Positions 10,730 through 22,807 of a stretch of 64,000 bases of DNA are shown one piece after another; within the stretch, counting starts at the first letter, position 1; each line of letters opens with the position of its first letter. The stretch is taken from NCBI GenBank assembly GCA_021613375.1, contig CM038716.1, positions 8,472,991 to 8,536,990 of the forward strand, written 5' to 3'. The DNA comes from Megaleporinus macrocephalus (lineage: Eukaryota > Chordata > Actinopteri > Characiformes > Anostomidae). Under the pieces are notes generated by a model that did no database searches, was not told where the DNA came from, and worked only from the letters and a program-made list of their open reading frames with translations. Both the position numbers and the translations under genes were made by a program.

Positions 10730-11820
10730 TGCAAGCATGGATTCAGACCCAAATCGGTTGAGAGTGTCTTCAACATGGACAAGTGGGTCCATAATAATAA
10801 GACTGCGGATATCTCTTCTCTTTCTGGGAGAGGGGGCTGGCGTTAGAGTCACTTTCTGGAGGACCTAATCACACATTTATTCTCATGGGCAAACTCTGAC
10901 CAGCCCTCAGTAGGTTTCTCTAAAACGAGGCATTTGTTACATCTCAGCCATGTAATTACGTAGCATGCTTTCTAAAATGGGTGGAATTCCTCTTTAATTT
11001 GGGACTTATTGACATGCATGCATGCACGTGTGCACAGCTGGCCTTTGATAAGCTAATTAGCCTTTGATGTGATAATTTTAATAACCGCCTTCAAAAGATC
11101 CTCTCAGTCTCAGAGACTCTCATGCTAATAGACATGCATTCACGGGTCACTTCATTAGGTCCACCTATCTCGTATGTGTGTTGTTCATTTCATCAGCCCC
11201 ACTTACCATATGGGTGGAGTTTATGGGGGTCTACAACTTATCCATGAGCTTCTTTGCAGCCTTTGTTAGACTGAGGAGGGGCATCTTAGTCAACTTTGCA
11301 GTGGGTGGGCCTTCAATGTTAAAAATATAATTCTATGGTGAAATATGAGGAAATGTATATCGTCGCTGACCAATGAAAAACAAGTATTTCCAAAATTGCA
11401 ACTTTACAGGAGAGAACAAAAACATACTTTACTTTCAATGTAAGTCAATGGAACCAGAATTTTCTCCAAGCTGGTTTGGAGCACTTCTTCACACAATGTA
11501 AACAACCATTGGCGTGGTCAAATGATGTAGAAAACTCAAAACTGACAAAAATGGTGATACATGTTTTTCATTGGACAACGATATGTATATATCAGTTTTA
11601 CTGTTTCCCATTCCTAGCAACTAACTGGAACCTGGCAATGAGTTATCTAGAACGTCTGTGTGTGTCTAAGAACATTCTATTTTCCACAAATTTGGTCATA
11701 TCCATTTAAAACCAAGTCATGATTGGTTGATTCCTGATAACGCAGGTGGTTGCAAGTCCTGACCAATGGGAGAGCTTGCATGGCTGTATTGACGTTAATA
11801 ACACAGAGAAAACGATACTG
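10730..11820. other. Mostly unique AT-rich sequence
   Basis: No gene recognised. 11147-11175 contains a Tc1-end-like word (gtcacttcattaggtccacc). 11395-11460 shares the acttaca/ctttactttcaatgtaagtc segment with 48290-48330 and, inverted, with 58545-58605. The 77-residue frame at 11476-11709 has no features. Confidence 0.4.
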
Positions 11821-11821
11821 A

Positions 11822-12870
11822 TTGCCTCACTCTAATTTAAACTTGAGCTTCACTCTGCCTCACTCTCATTTAAACTTGACCTTGACTTCCACTCATTCAT
11901 ATTAGACTCGATTTTGCCTTGCTCTCATTTAGACTCGACCTTGACTCTGCCTTGCTCTCATTTCAACTCGATCTTGACTCTCACTCATTCTTATTTAGAC
12001 GCAATCTTGACACGGCCTTGTTGTCATTTAGACCTGATCTTGAATCAGCATTGAGACCTGATCTTTTTCTCATTTAGACTCCATCTTGACTAAGCCCAGT
12101 TGTTATTCGGATTTGATCTTGACTCTGCCTCGCTCTCATTTAGACTCAGTCTTGACTCTGCCTCGCTCTCATTGCAACTTGACCTTGACTCTCACTCATT
12201 CTTATTTAAAGTCAATCTTGATTTGGCCACGCTCTTATTTAGACTCGACTTTGACTCTGCCTCGCTCTCATTGCAACTTGACCTTGACTCTGCCTCGCTC
12301 TCATTTAAACTCGATCTTGACTCTCACTCATTCTTACTTAGACTCAATCTTGACTTGGCCACGCTCTTATTTAGACTCGACCCTAACTCGGCCTCGCTCT
12401 CATTTAGACCTGATCTTGAATCAGTATTGAGACCTGATCTTGTTTTCATTTAGATTCCCAGACGCCCAGTTGTTATTTGGACCTGATCTTGACTCTGCCT
12501 CGCTCTCATTTAGACTCAGTCTTGACTCTGCCTCGCTCTAATTTAGACTCAGTCTTGACTTTGCCTCGCTCTAATTTAGACTCGACATTGACTCTGCCTC
12601 GCTCTCATTGCAACTTGACCTTGATTCTGCCTCGCTCTTATTTAAACTCGATCTTGACTCTCACTCATTCTTATTTAGACTCGACATTGACTCTGCCTCG
12701 CTCTCATTGCAACTTGACCTTGACTCGGCCTTGTTCTCATTTAGACCTGATCTTGAATCAGCCTTGAGACCTGATCTTTGTTCTCATTTAAACTCCATCT
12801 GGACTTAGTCCAGTTGTTGTTCGGAATGATCTTGACTCTGCCTCGCTCTCATTTAGACTCAGTCTTGATG
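11822..12870. repeat. 33-bp minisatellite, main array
   Basis: The unit runs gactctgcctcgctctcatt then tagactcgatctt. Being 33 bp, it keeps all frames open and gives 11-residue periodic peptides (DSASLSFRLDL type). Larger blocks ending in cagttgttattcgg recur near 12100, 12470 and 12810, showing higher-order duplication of several hundred bases. Confidence 0.9.
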
Positions 12871-12947
12871 TGATGTCGGCACTCATCAATAATATCAATA
12901 ATATGAGCTTTAAACTCTAGTTTGAAAAGAAAACCACCAAATATAAA

Positions 12948-13665
12948 TACACTGCCTGGCCAAAGAAAAAGTCGCCACCTGGATGTAACTTAACAAACAG
13001 GTACGAGCCTCCTATTGGATAATTACTGCATGGGCCATTATCTTTCAGCTGGCAACAAGTTATTTAACCCCAACTGGTGCAATGTGTTGCTTCTCATGTC
13101 TTAAACAACCACGTCGAAAGACACATCCCATGGAGTCCAATCATTAGCATGCATCAAGCGAAGAAAACATCTAAGGAGATTGCACTTAAACATTTGGTGA
13201 AATCCAATTGAAGAAAAACAACAGAAGAACTCAGGGCTGTGTTTAATAGTCACAGTAGGAGCATCTCCCCATGCCCACTGCGAGGTCTAGGTTCAGCAAC
13301 AGTATGTGCTCAAAGAATGAGGTCAGCTGACCACCTGAAGATATTGAATGACCAGGTTATTCCATCAATGGGCTTCATTGCCAGGATTCATTGGGCTCAA
13401 GTTGTGAGAAAGTGGTTCAGGGAGCATGAGACATCATTGATACACATGGATTGGCCACCACAGAGTCCAGACCTTAACCCCATAGAGAATCTTTGGGATG
13501 TGCTGGAGAAGGCTTTGCTCTGCCATCATCAATGCAAGATCTTGGTGAAAAGTTAAGGCAACGCTGGAAGCTTATTGAAACACTGCCACAGCGAATGCAT
13601 GCCGTAATCAAAGCTAAAGGCGGTCCAAGGAAGCATGCGACTTTCTTTTGGCCGGGCAGTGTGTA
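12948..13665 (+). mobile_element. Internally deleted Tc1/mariner element
   Basis: Left end tacactgcctggccaaagaa (from 12948) and right end, inverted, tacacactgcccggccaaaa (ending near 13665) are imperfect inverted repeats flanked by TA. At about 720 bp it is less than half of a full-length Tc1. The 5' interior keeps only non-coding sequence and scraps; the N-terminal DNA-binding half of the transposase is missing. Confidence 0.8.
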
Positions 13666-13693
13666 TCAGTTTGACTGGTGCAGTTTATTGTAA
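13239..13693 (+). pseudogene. Tc1/mariner transposase C-terminal fragment
   Basis: The frame at 13239-13556 holds [20 protein letters not shown], the DDE-family signature with the last catalytic acidic residue, at 13456-13515. A +1 shift near 13535 moves the rest ([24 protein letters not shown]) to the frame ending near 13640. The first catalytic Asp and the HTH domains are absent. The 36 bases at 13461-13496 are the segment that resembles the 42-bp satellite at 55-57.7 kb. Confidence 0.85.
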
Positions 13694-13699
13694 TGGCCT

Positions 13700-13961
13700 G
13701 GCTAACAGCACCATCTGGTGGCCATGCATTTGTTTCTTATTATTATTAACATCTTTACCAGACACAGATCCCCAGACATGGTCTGATCAGAATAACTACA
13801 CAGAGAACTATCACTGCACTATTCATACAGAAATTAATTATTTGGATATTATTCTCTTAAGCGGATCTGAAAAGCTTCGTGATATAAGAGAGAGAAAAAA
13901 GCGAAATGACTGTGAGATGATAGGGAGCAATGAAACGCACAAATGAAAGAGAGCAGAGATG

Positions 13962-14007
<46 letters not shown>

Positions 14008-14239
14008 GAACTGACTCAAATCTGATTAAATCTGACCACGGTTACTCAGTTTTATGATGCTGCAGTTTGAAGAGACTAGAAGATGAGCTGTGTGTATGTT
14101 TTCTCCCATCCTGGATCTATCCATCTCTCTCTCTCTCGCTCCAGTCAGTAATAGAACACAATCAAAGACTGTGGAGAGTGAACCATCCAAGAGATTCATT
14201 CTATACCAAACACAGATTCACTCTCTGAAGCTTTTGATT
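13700..14239. other. Unique sequence with a (GA)n run
   Basis: No gene recognised. A (GA)n run lies at about 13960-14002. From about 14140 the sequence begins to resemble the satellite that follows (gattcattctataccaaaca), probably decayed edge units. Confidence 0.4.
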
Positions 14240-15930
14240 GTGTTTCATTACAGACTGAAAAGAAAGATTCATTGTGACAGTTAATTCTAGATTAATCTTT
14301 CGACTGATTCACTCTCCAGACTCTTTGATCTTGTACCATTACGGACTGAACAGTATGATTCATTGTAAAAGTTCATTGTAGTCAGATCATTAGACTGATT
14401 CACTCTTTGAGTCTTTGATTGTGTACCACTGCAGCCTGTCAGTATAATCAATTGTAACAGTTCATTCTAGACTAATCTTTAGACTGATTCACTCTCCAGA
14501 GTTTTTTTTCATTGTGTACCATTACAGAATGAACAGTATGATTCATTCTAACAGTTCATTCTAGACTAATTTTTAGACTGATTCATTCTCCAGAGTCTTT
14601 GATTGTGTACCATTGAAGCCTGTCAGTATAGACAATTGTAACAGTTAATTCCAGATGAATCTTTAGACTGATTCACTCTCCAGAGTTATTGATTGTGTAC
14701 CATTACAGACTTAACAGTATGATTCATTCTAACAGTTCATTCTAGACTAATCTTTAGACTGATTCACTCTCCAGAGTTTTTTTTCATTGTGTACCATTAT
14801 AGACTGAACAGTATGATTCATTGTAACAGTTCATTCTAGACTAATCTTTAGACTGATTCACTCTCCAGAGTTTTTTTTCATTGTGTACCATTACAGACTG
14901 AACAGTATGATTCATTCTAACAGTTCATTCTAGACTAATTTTTAGACTGATTCATTCTCCAGAGTCTTTGATTGTGTACCATTGAAGCCTGTCAGTATAG
15001 ACAATTGTAACAGTTAATTCCAGAGGAATCTTTAGACTGATTCACTCTCCAGAGTTATTGATTGTGTACCATTACAGACTTAACAGTATGATTCATTCTA
15101 ACAGTTCATTCTAGACTAATCTTTAGACTGATTCACTCTCCAGCATTATTGATTGTATTTCTTTACAGACTGAAAATAAAGATTCATTGTAAAACTTCAT
15201 TCTAGATGAATCTTTAGACTCATTCACTCTCCTGGGTCTTTGATTGTGTACCATTACAGACTGAACAGTATGATTCATTGTAAAAGTTCATTGTAGTCAG
15301 ATCTTTAGACTGATTCACTCTCCAGAGTTTTTTTTTCATTGTGTACCATTACAGAATGAACAGTATGATTCATTCTAACAGTTCATTCTAGACTAATTTT
15401 TAGACTGATTCACTCTCCAGAGTCTTTGATTGTGTACCATTGAAGCCTGTCAGTATAGACAATTGTAACATTTAATTCCAGATGAATCTTTAGACTGATT
15501 CACTCTCCAGAGTTATTGATTGTGTACCATTACATACTTAACAGTATGATTAATTGTAACAGTTCATTCTAGACTAATCTTTAGACTGATTCACTCTCCA
15601 GAGTCTTTGTTTGTGTACCATTGAAGCCTGTCAGTATAGACAATTGTAACAGTTTATTCTAGACTAATCTTTAGACTGATTCACTCTCCAGAGTTTTTTT
15701 TTCATTGTGTACCATTACAGAATGAACAGTATGATTCATTCTAACAGTTCATTCTAGACTAATCTTTAGACTGATTCACTCTCCAGAGTCTTTGATTGTG
15801 TACCATTGAAGCCTGTCAGTATAGACAATTGTAACAGTTCATTCTAGACTAATCTTTAGACTGATTCACTCTCCAGAGTTTTTTTTCATTGTGTACCATT
15901 ACAGAATGAACAGTATGATTCATTCTAACA

Positions 15931-17617
15931 AGGATTCAAGGATTCAAGGATTCAAGGAGACTTTATTGTCATTCGCATCACATGTGGTACATGGGGTGGA
16001 ACGAAATTGTGGTACCCAAGGACCCAGTTTTACCCAGACAGCAGTACTTAAATAAATAAAATAAACATAAATATATAAAATATATGAAAATAAAATAAAC
16101 AGGAATGGAGAAGGTAGCAGCAGAGTGTATTAAAGTGACTGGTGTCGTAAAAGTGTCAGTGCAGTAAAAGTGTCAGTGCAGTGGTTCCACTAAGTGGCGT
16201 TTAAAAGTCTTACAGCTTCCGGAATGAAGCTGTTCCTCAGTCTGTTCGTTCTACACTTAACGCTCCGCAGCCTCCTGCCTGAGGGGAGCGGGACAAACAG
16301 TGAGTGTGCTGGATGAGTGGGGTCCTTCATGATGCAGGTGGCCCTCTTCCTGCATCTGGAGGTGTATATGTCCGTGGTGGTGGGGAGGCTGACTCCGACA
16401 GACCTCTGTGCAGCCTTCACCACCCTCTGCAGAGCTTTCCTGTCTGCAGCAGAGCAGCTTCCGTGCCACACGTTGATGCTGGAGCATAGAACGCTCTCCA
16501 CCACACATCTGTAGAAGGAGGTGAGGACCGAGCTCCCGAGCCCAGCTCGCCTCAACCGCCTGAGGAAGTAGAGCCGCTGATGTGCCTTCCTGACCAGGCT
16601 GGAAGTGTTGTTGCTCCAGGTGAGGTTGTTGCTCAGGTGAACACCCAAGTACCTGTAGCTGGAGACCACTTCCACCGCAGACCCTCCGACATGCAGGGGG
16701 AGGTGGGCATGTCTGCCCCTTCTGAAGTCCACAATCATCTCCTTCGTCTTCTTTATGTTGATGCAGAGGTTGTTCTTTCTGCACCAACCCTCCAGGTGTT
16801 CTACCTCCCGTCTGTAGCCAGACTCATCACTGTTTGTGATGCATCCGACCACTGCCGTGTCGTCCGCAAACTTCACAATATGACAGCCTGGGTGGATGGG
16901 TGAGCAGTCATATGTGAGCAGCGTGAACAAAAGGGGGCTCAACACACAGCCCTGAGGGGAGCCAGTGCTGAGGATTGTGGTGGAGGAGGAGAGGTTGTGG
17001 ATCCTCACAGACTGCGGCCTGTTGGTCAGGAAGTCCAGGACCCAGTTGCAAAGAGAAGAGCGCAGACCAAGTGAGGAGAGCTTATCTGTCAGTGTCTGGG
17101 GTATCATGGTGTTAAAGGCGGAAGTGAAGTCCACAAAGAGCATACGGACATAAGAGTCCTTCTGCTCCAGGTGGGTGAGGGCAGTGTGGACCACAGAGGA
17201 AATGGCATCGTCTGTGGATCGGTTCCTCCTGTAGGCGTACTGGTGTGGGTCCACAGTGACGTCGATGGTGGCTTTGATGTGGGTCATAACCAGTCTTTCA
17301 AAGCATTTAGTGACTATCGGCGTGAGAGCTATCGGCCGGTAGTCATTCAGACCTGTCACTGTGGAGCTCTTGGGGACCGGGATGATGGTGGCGGTCTTCA
17401 GGCAGGTGGGAACAGCTGCCTGGGTGAGGGAGACATTGAAAATGTCTGCCAGGACCTCGGAGATCTGATCAGCGCACTCCCGTAGTACTCGTCCGGGTAT
17501 ATTATCCGGACCAGCACTTTTCCGGGGGTTGATCCTCCTGAGGGTCCTCCTTACCTCTGCTGGTGTCACACAGAGGGGTACTTCTCCAGGTGGAGGGGTG
17601 AGTCTTTCAGGGGTGAG
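15931..17617 (-). mobile_element. 5'-truncated CR1/L2-type LINE inserted in the satellite
   Basis: The satellite word tctaaca stands on both sides (15924-15930 and 17618-17624), and the satellite phase resumes after it, so the insert is bounded precisely with a 7-bp target duplication. On the minus strand the 3' end is three copies of the octamer ttgaatcc, the short tandem tail typical of CR1/L2-group LINEs, after a 3' UTR of about 250 bp. The endonuclease and ORF1 are missing through 5' truncation. The reverse transcriptase is unbroken, so the insertion is probably fairly recent. Confidence 0.9.
16190..17569 (-). CDS. LINE reverse transcriptase, 5'-truncated
   Basis: A 459-residue uninterrupted frame. 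It starts at a GTG codon only because no ATG precedes it; the frame stays open to the insertion edge at 17617, so the true protein start is lost. In order: an N-terminal segment with [13 protein letters not shown] (about residues 18-30), palm motifs [13 protein letters not shown] (about 76-88) and [10 protein letters not shown] with the first catalytic Asp near 147, [15 protein letters not shown] (201-215), the FADD box at 234-237, then YRYLGV near 304 and a conserved C-terminal part with [11 protein letters not shown]. It copies LINE RNA at the target nick. There is no endonuclease domain and no promoter, so the copy cannot act on its own. Assignment to the CR1/L2 group is by general motif pattern. 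Confidence 0.9.
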   Translation of the reverse strand: MTPAEVRRTLRRINPRKSAGPDNIPGRVLRECADQISEVLADIFNVSLTQAAVPTCLKTATIIPVPKSSTVTGLNDYRPIALTPIVTKCFERLVMTHIKATIDVTVDPHQYAYRRNRSTDDAISSVVHTALTHLEQKDSYVRMLFVDFTSAFNTMIPQTLTDKLSSLGLRSSLCNWVLDFLTNRPQSVRIHNLSSSTTILSTGSPQGCVLSPLLFTLLTYDCSPIHPGCHIVKFADDTAVVGCITNSDESGYRREVEHLEGWCRKNNLCINIKKTKEMIVDFRRGRHAHLPLHVGGSAVEVVSSYRYLGVHLSNNLTWSNNTSSLVRKAHQRLYFLRRLRRAGLGSSVLTSFYRCVVESVLCSSINVWHGSCSAADRKALQRVVKAAQRSVGVSLPTTTDIYTSRCRKRATCIMKDPTHPAHSLFVPLPSGRRLRSVKCRTNRLRNSFIPEAVRLLNAT

Positions 17618-18471
17618 TCTAACAGTTCATTCTAGACAAATTTTTAGACTGATTCACTCTCCAGAGTCTTTGATTGTGTACCATTGAAGCCTGTCAGTAT
17701 AGACAATTGTAACAGTTAATTCCAGATAAATCTTTAGACTGATTCACTCTCCAGAGTTATTGATTGTGTACCATTACAGACTTAACAGTATGATTTATTG
17801 TAACAGTTCATTCTAGACTAGTCTTTAGACTGATTCACTCTCCAGAGTTATTGATTGTGTACCATTACATACTTGACAGTATGATTAATTGTAACAGTTC
17901 ATTCTAGACTAATCTTTAGACTGATTCACTCTCCAGAGTCTTTGATTGTGTACCATTGAAGCCTGTCAGTATAGACAATTGTAACAGTTTATTCTAGACT
18001 AATCTTTAGACTGATTCACTCTCCAGAGTTTTTTTTCATTGTGTACCATTACAGAATGAACAGTATGATTCATTCTAACAGTTCATTCTAGACTAATTTT
18101 TAGACTGATTCACTCTCCAGAGTCTTTGATTGTGTACTATTGAAGCCTGTCAGTATAGACAATTGTAACAGTTAATTCCAGATGAATCTTTAGACTGATT
18201 CACTCTCCAGAGTTTCTGATTGTGTACCATTGTAGCCTGTAGGTATAAACAATTGTAACAGTTAATTCCAGATGAATCTTTAGACTGATTCACTCTCCAG
18301 AGTTTTTGATTGTGTACCATTGTAGCCTGTAGGTATAAAAAATTGTAACAGTTAATTCCAGATTAATCTTTAGACTGATTCACTCATTAGACTTAATGAT
18401 TGTCTGTTATTACAGACTGAGCAGTGTGATTCATTGTAACAGTTCATTTTAGATGAATCTTTAGACTGATT

Positions 18472-19030
18472 CAATAATGTGAAGAACATTTTATTTTACT
18501 CCTTCATGTGTTGGCTTACCATATATGTCGTAAAAAATAAATTTCTGTGTGTGTTTCAACTGTTTGCAAAAGGGCTTTAAAAACTTGTGACCTGTGCTTG
18601 CAGTAGAGCCTTGAACTTGTGACCTGTGTTTGCAATAGAGCCTTGAACTTGTGACCTGTGCCTCAGCTGTCTGCAAAAGAGTTTCGAACTTATGAAACTT
18701 GTAACTGAACTTTGCACAATCGCTGGAGAATGAAGAAGTGTTAGCAATGCTTGTCAGGTGTCAGGACAAGATAAGGGGGTGACCAACCACCACAGTAAGA
18801 GAAGGGGTATGGTACGCTATCATATAGGGGAAAATTCAACTCCAAACCCATAAGAACCAGCTCTTATCTCATCAAACAGACTGCCTCAGTCACCCAGCCT
18901 CAAGGAGCACAGGTCTGCCTAAAAAGCTTGGATTTCAGAAGCGTAAGAGTTCACTCTCTACTGTATGGTTCTCTGTATGGTACCAAGTGACTCTCGTTAA
19001 AGCTGCTTCATTTGTGGCACCACCACACAT
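18472..19030 (+). mobile_element. Solo-LTR-like insertion in the satellite
   Basis: About 555 bp of unrelated sequence interrupts the satellite. It begins tgtgaagaacattttatt and ends accaccacaca, consistent with TG...CA ends. Inside, acttgtgacctgtg recurs three times at 32-bp spacing (18583, 18615, 18647). No clear target duplication and no coding sequence, so a solo LTR is a suggestion only; a non-autonomous DNA element is possible. Confidence 0.35.
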
Positions 19031-20705
19031 TTTATTCTAGGTTAATCCTTAGACTGATTCACTCTCCCAAGTGTTTGATTGTGTTCCATTGCAGACTGAA
19101 CAATATGATTCATTGTAAAAGGTCATTGTAAACAAATCTTTCGACTGATTCACTCTCGAGGGTTCTTGATTATGTACCACTACTTACTGAACACTATAAT
19201 TCACTGTACAAGTTCATTCTAGACGAATCTTTAGACTGATTCAATCTCCAGAGTCTTTGATTGTGTACCATTACAGACTGAACAGTATGATTCATTGTCA
19301 AAGTTAATTGCAGACGAGCCTTTAGACTGATTCACTCTCCAGAGTCGTTGAGTGTGTAACATTGCAGACTGAACAGTATGATTCATTGTAAAGGGTCATT
19401 GTAAACGAATCTTTAGACTGATTCACTCTCCAGGGTCCTTGATTGTGTACCACTACTAACTGAACACTATAATTCACTGTACAAGTTCATTCTAGACGAA
19501 TCTTTAGACTGATTCAAACTCCAGGGTCCCTGATTGTGTACCACTACTAACTGAACACTATAATTCACTGTACAAGTTCATTCTAGACAAATCTTTATAC
19601 TGATTCAAACTCCAGGGTCCTTGATTGTGTACCATTACAGACTGGAAAGAAAGATTCATTGTACAAGTTCATTCTAGACAAATCTTTAGACTGATTCAAT
19701 CTCCAGAGTCTTTGATTGTGTACCATTACAGACTGAACAGTATGATTCATTGTCAAAGTTAATTGCAGACGAGTCTTTAGACTGATTCACTCTCCAGAGT
19801 CGTTGAGTGTGTAACATTGCAGACTGAACAGTATGATTCATTGTAAAGGGTCATTGTAAACGAACCTTTAGACTGATTCACTCTCCAGAGTCTTTGATTG
19901 TGTACCATTACAGACTGGAAAGAAAGATTCATTGTACAAGTTCATTCTAGATGAATCTTTAGACTGATTCAATCTCCAGGGTCCTTGATTGTGTACCATT
20001 ACAGACTGAACACTATGATTCACTGTACAAGTTCATTCTAGACGAATCTTTAGACTGATTCAATCTCCAGAGTCTTTGATTGTGTATCATTACAGACTGG
20101 AAAGAAAGATTCATTGTACAAGTTCATTCTAGACAAATCTTTAGACTTATTCAAGCTCCAGAGTCTTTAATTCTGTTTTATTACAAACTGGAAAGAAAGA
20201 TTCATTGTCAAAGTTAATTGCAGACGAGTCTTTCGACTGATTCACTCTCCAGAGTCATTGAGTGTGTAACATTGCAGACTGAACACTATGATTCACTGTA
20301 AAAGTTTATTCTAGATGAATCTTTAGACTGATTCACTCTTCAGGGTCTTTGATTGTGGTCCATTACGGACTTAAAAGAAAGATTAATTGTATCAGTTCAG
20401 TCTAGATTAATCTTTAGAGTAATTTACTACCCAGAGTGTTTGATTGTTTACTGTTGCAGACTGAATAGTATGATTCATTGTAAAGGGTCACTGTAAACTA
20501 ATCTTTAGACTGATTTACTCTCCAGGGTCCTTGATTGTGTACCACTACTTACTGAAGACTATGATCCACCGTACAAGTTCATTCTAGACGAATGTTTAGA
20601 CTGATTCACTCTCCAGAGTCTTTGATTGTGTACCATTACAGACTGAACAGTGTGATTCATTGTCAAAGTTAATTGCAGACGAGTCTTTAGACTGATTCAC
20701 TCTCC

Positions 20706-21771
20706 AGGCCCTATTAGTGTTTGCAATATCAGCATGTATAGTCGAGCTGTTCTCTATACTTTGACTTCACTGGTGGGCGTTTCACACTGTCGAAGGCGGT
20801 GCATGTAACCTTGGTAAGTCGAGACATGACTAGATTGGAGAAAATTAATATATTAGAAGATGGATGAAATTATCAGTTTATAATAAGACATGAGGAGAAA
20901 TTTATAAACACACACTAACCTGAAACACACCCAGAAGCACATGAGGTTTAGAGTGTGTGTATTTGATTTGTCGTACACTGTTTGTAAAGTTAATGTAGTT
21001 GATGTACACTGAATGTTATGTACACTTAATGTTATTAATGTGTATGTCAGCACACATGGCACTGATAAGCCAGCGCTGTCCAGTTTGTGGCCTTTCTTCT
21101 GGTCCTGAAATATCAGGAATTCTTAATGAAATCTTTCAGTGGACAGTAATATTATTTAAATTATTAAAAATCTTGCTCAAATCTGCATAAAAAATCCTAT
21201 GAAATTTAATTTGACGTAAAAATCAGTTTTATTAAAAAGGTATTGTACTGTCCACATATGTGGACACCATGCAGTAAAAAAACGAAGAACATACGATTTT
21301 TAAAAACATCTAAAGTGTTTCCAAGAATGCTTATATCTTTCCTTAAACCTTTCCTAAACTTTTAATTGTATTATATTACAAAATGTTAGTTTTACACAAA
21401 CAATGCTGAACTCCAAGCTTCTTTTTTTTGTAACTTTTAAATAAAATATGCAAAATATTAGAAAATTTGTGAGGTTTTCATTAAATAAAATAAAATAATT
21501 TTGGTTCTGTTAAAAGCATGCTGAAAGCACAATTAATAAAAACATTAATAAATCCGTTCAGGCTGGAACTTGCTGTGAATCCTGTGATAGATGTAGGTGG
21601 CCGGCGGTACATGTTTGTAGAAACATCTAAAATAAGGAAGTTTAATATATCAAATCATGTTTATTAGAGATTTTTACATATCAGAGACAGTTTCTGTCTC
21701 TGTCTATCCTAGATTCTAAGCCTCAGCACTCAAGAGTACAATAGAATTCAGGAGAATAGATTTTGTTACAC
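20706..21771. other. Unique AT-rich sequence
   Basis: No gene recognised. A perfect 16-bp palindrome, gtccacatatgtggac, lies at about 21250-21265. The short frames at 20853-21062 and 20999-21190 overlap on opposite strands and look random. Confidence 0.4.
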
Positions 21772-22807
21772 TACACTGTTAACCCGTAATTAGTTTGTGT
21801 GTAAAGAGTTTGTGTACCAATGCTTAAAAACAAAAGTTTTATTTCATTACTTAAAATATTTTAGTATGTTCTACTATTTTGAAAGAAGAACTGAGTACGC
21901 TAATATTTTTAAGTTGAACAAACTTCAAACATCAGGTTTTAGCTTGGACCACGCCCTGTAGCACCTTGCCAGATTCTCATTGGTCAGTTCAGTCAAGACT
22001 AGTTTGAGTTGTTTAGTGGAGCTTGTAAAGGTTTTGAAGTCTTTTTCTATTTTCACTGTGAGGTTTGGTGTTTTCTGTGTTTAACTTCTTTTCCTCGGAC
22101 AGAAACTCTGTAGTGCTGGGATTTCTCTACAGTGGACATTTTCTCCATTGTTTTCTTTTCTTGAAGAACTACAGAGGACTACAATCAACCAAGGCACCAT
22201 CTTCCCTTTCTTTTTCTCATTCTGGAACTTGGTAAGTTGTTTTCCGTGTTCAAGTGGTGTAAAACTGTTGTTCTGCAGTTGATGCTTATCTAAAGTTAGA
22301 AAATGTAATTTACTGTGTTTTTATCATTTCAATGTGTAAACTGTATTTAAGAATTATTGTAAGATAAACAGTTTTCTAACTAGACCAATCAAAACCAGTC
22401 ATCATCACTACTGAACCCTTCAAGAGTCAGAGTCATCCTAGATGATCCCAGTGATTTAGTTTTAATTAAAATCAAAATAAATGTAACTGCTGTCTGTGTT
22501 CTTTTGATGTAGGAGAACATCAGCTTTTTATGGAGACTAGTTTTAAGTTTTTCACAACTTAATTCTGATTACAGGAAACTCAATGTTGAGTTGAATTAAA
22601 TGGTCAGTAGGGTTGATTTTACTAAATATTTTAAGTACAAACAATTTAGATTTCATTGTATTCAACTCAAATGATCACTTCCAGTCTATTTGACATTTAA
22701 GTTGATTTTACTCAAACCATTAGATTTTCTCTAGTTTGCATTACTTCAATATTTTAAGGCAATCTCTCAAACTCTAAGTACAATCAACTTATCTGTGTTT
22801 ACAGTAT
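21772..22807 (+). mobile_element. Non-autonomous DNA transposon family A, copy 1
   Basis: About 1 kb, starting tacactgttaacccgtaatt and ending in the inverted form ...gtgtttacagtata. The same sequence recurs inverted at 46524-47499 and in part at 51491-52540. Shared interior words include ggaccacgccc, gaaactctgtagtgctggga and ttctcattctggaacttggt. No transposase. Short terminal inverted repeats of the tacactgt..aac type are visible. Confidence 0.8.

Larger units (their letters stand above)
14240..20705. repeat. 91-94-bp satellite array
   Basis: The unit contains tctttagactgattcactct, ccagagtctttgattgtgt, accattacagactgaacagt and atgattcattgtaacagttc. Unit starts at 14751 and 14845 give 94 bp; starts at 19231, 19322 and 19413 give 91 bp. 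Left-hand units alternate between two subtypes (accattacagactgaacag and accattgaagcctgtcag). Right-hand units after 19030 form another subtype. The array is broken at 15931-17617 by a LINE and at 18472-19030 by an LTR-like insert. AT-rich, with no coding content. Confidence 0.95.

Noticed and set aside
11476..11709. 77-residue plus frame
   Set aside because: AT-rich chance frame with no motif, no codon pattern and no neighbour support.
12086..12808. Four overlapping repeat-peptide frames
   Set aside because: Translation of the 33-bp minisatellite in two phases.
16257..16787. Second minus frame (176 residues) and plus frames inside the LINE
   Set aside because: Shadows of the reverse transcriptase frame at 16190-17569.
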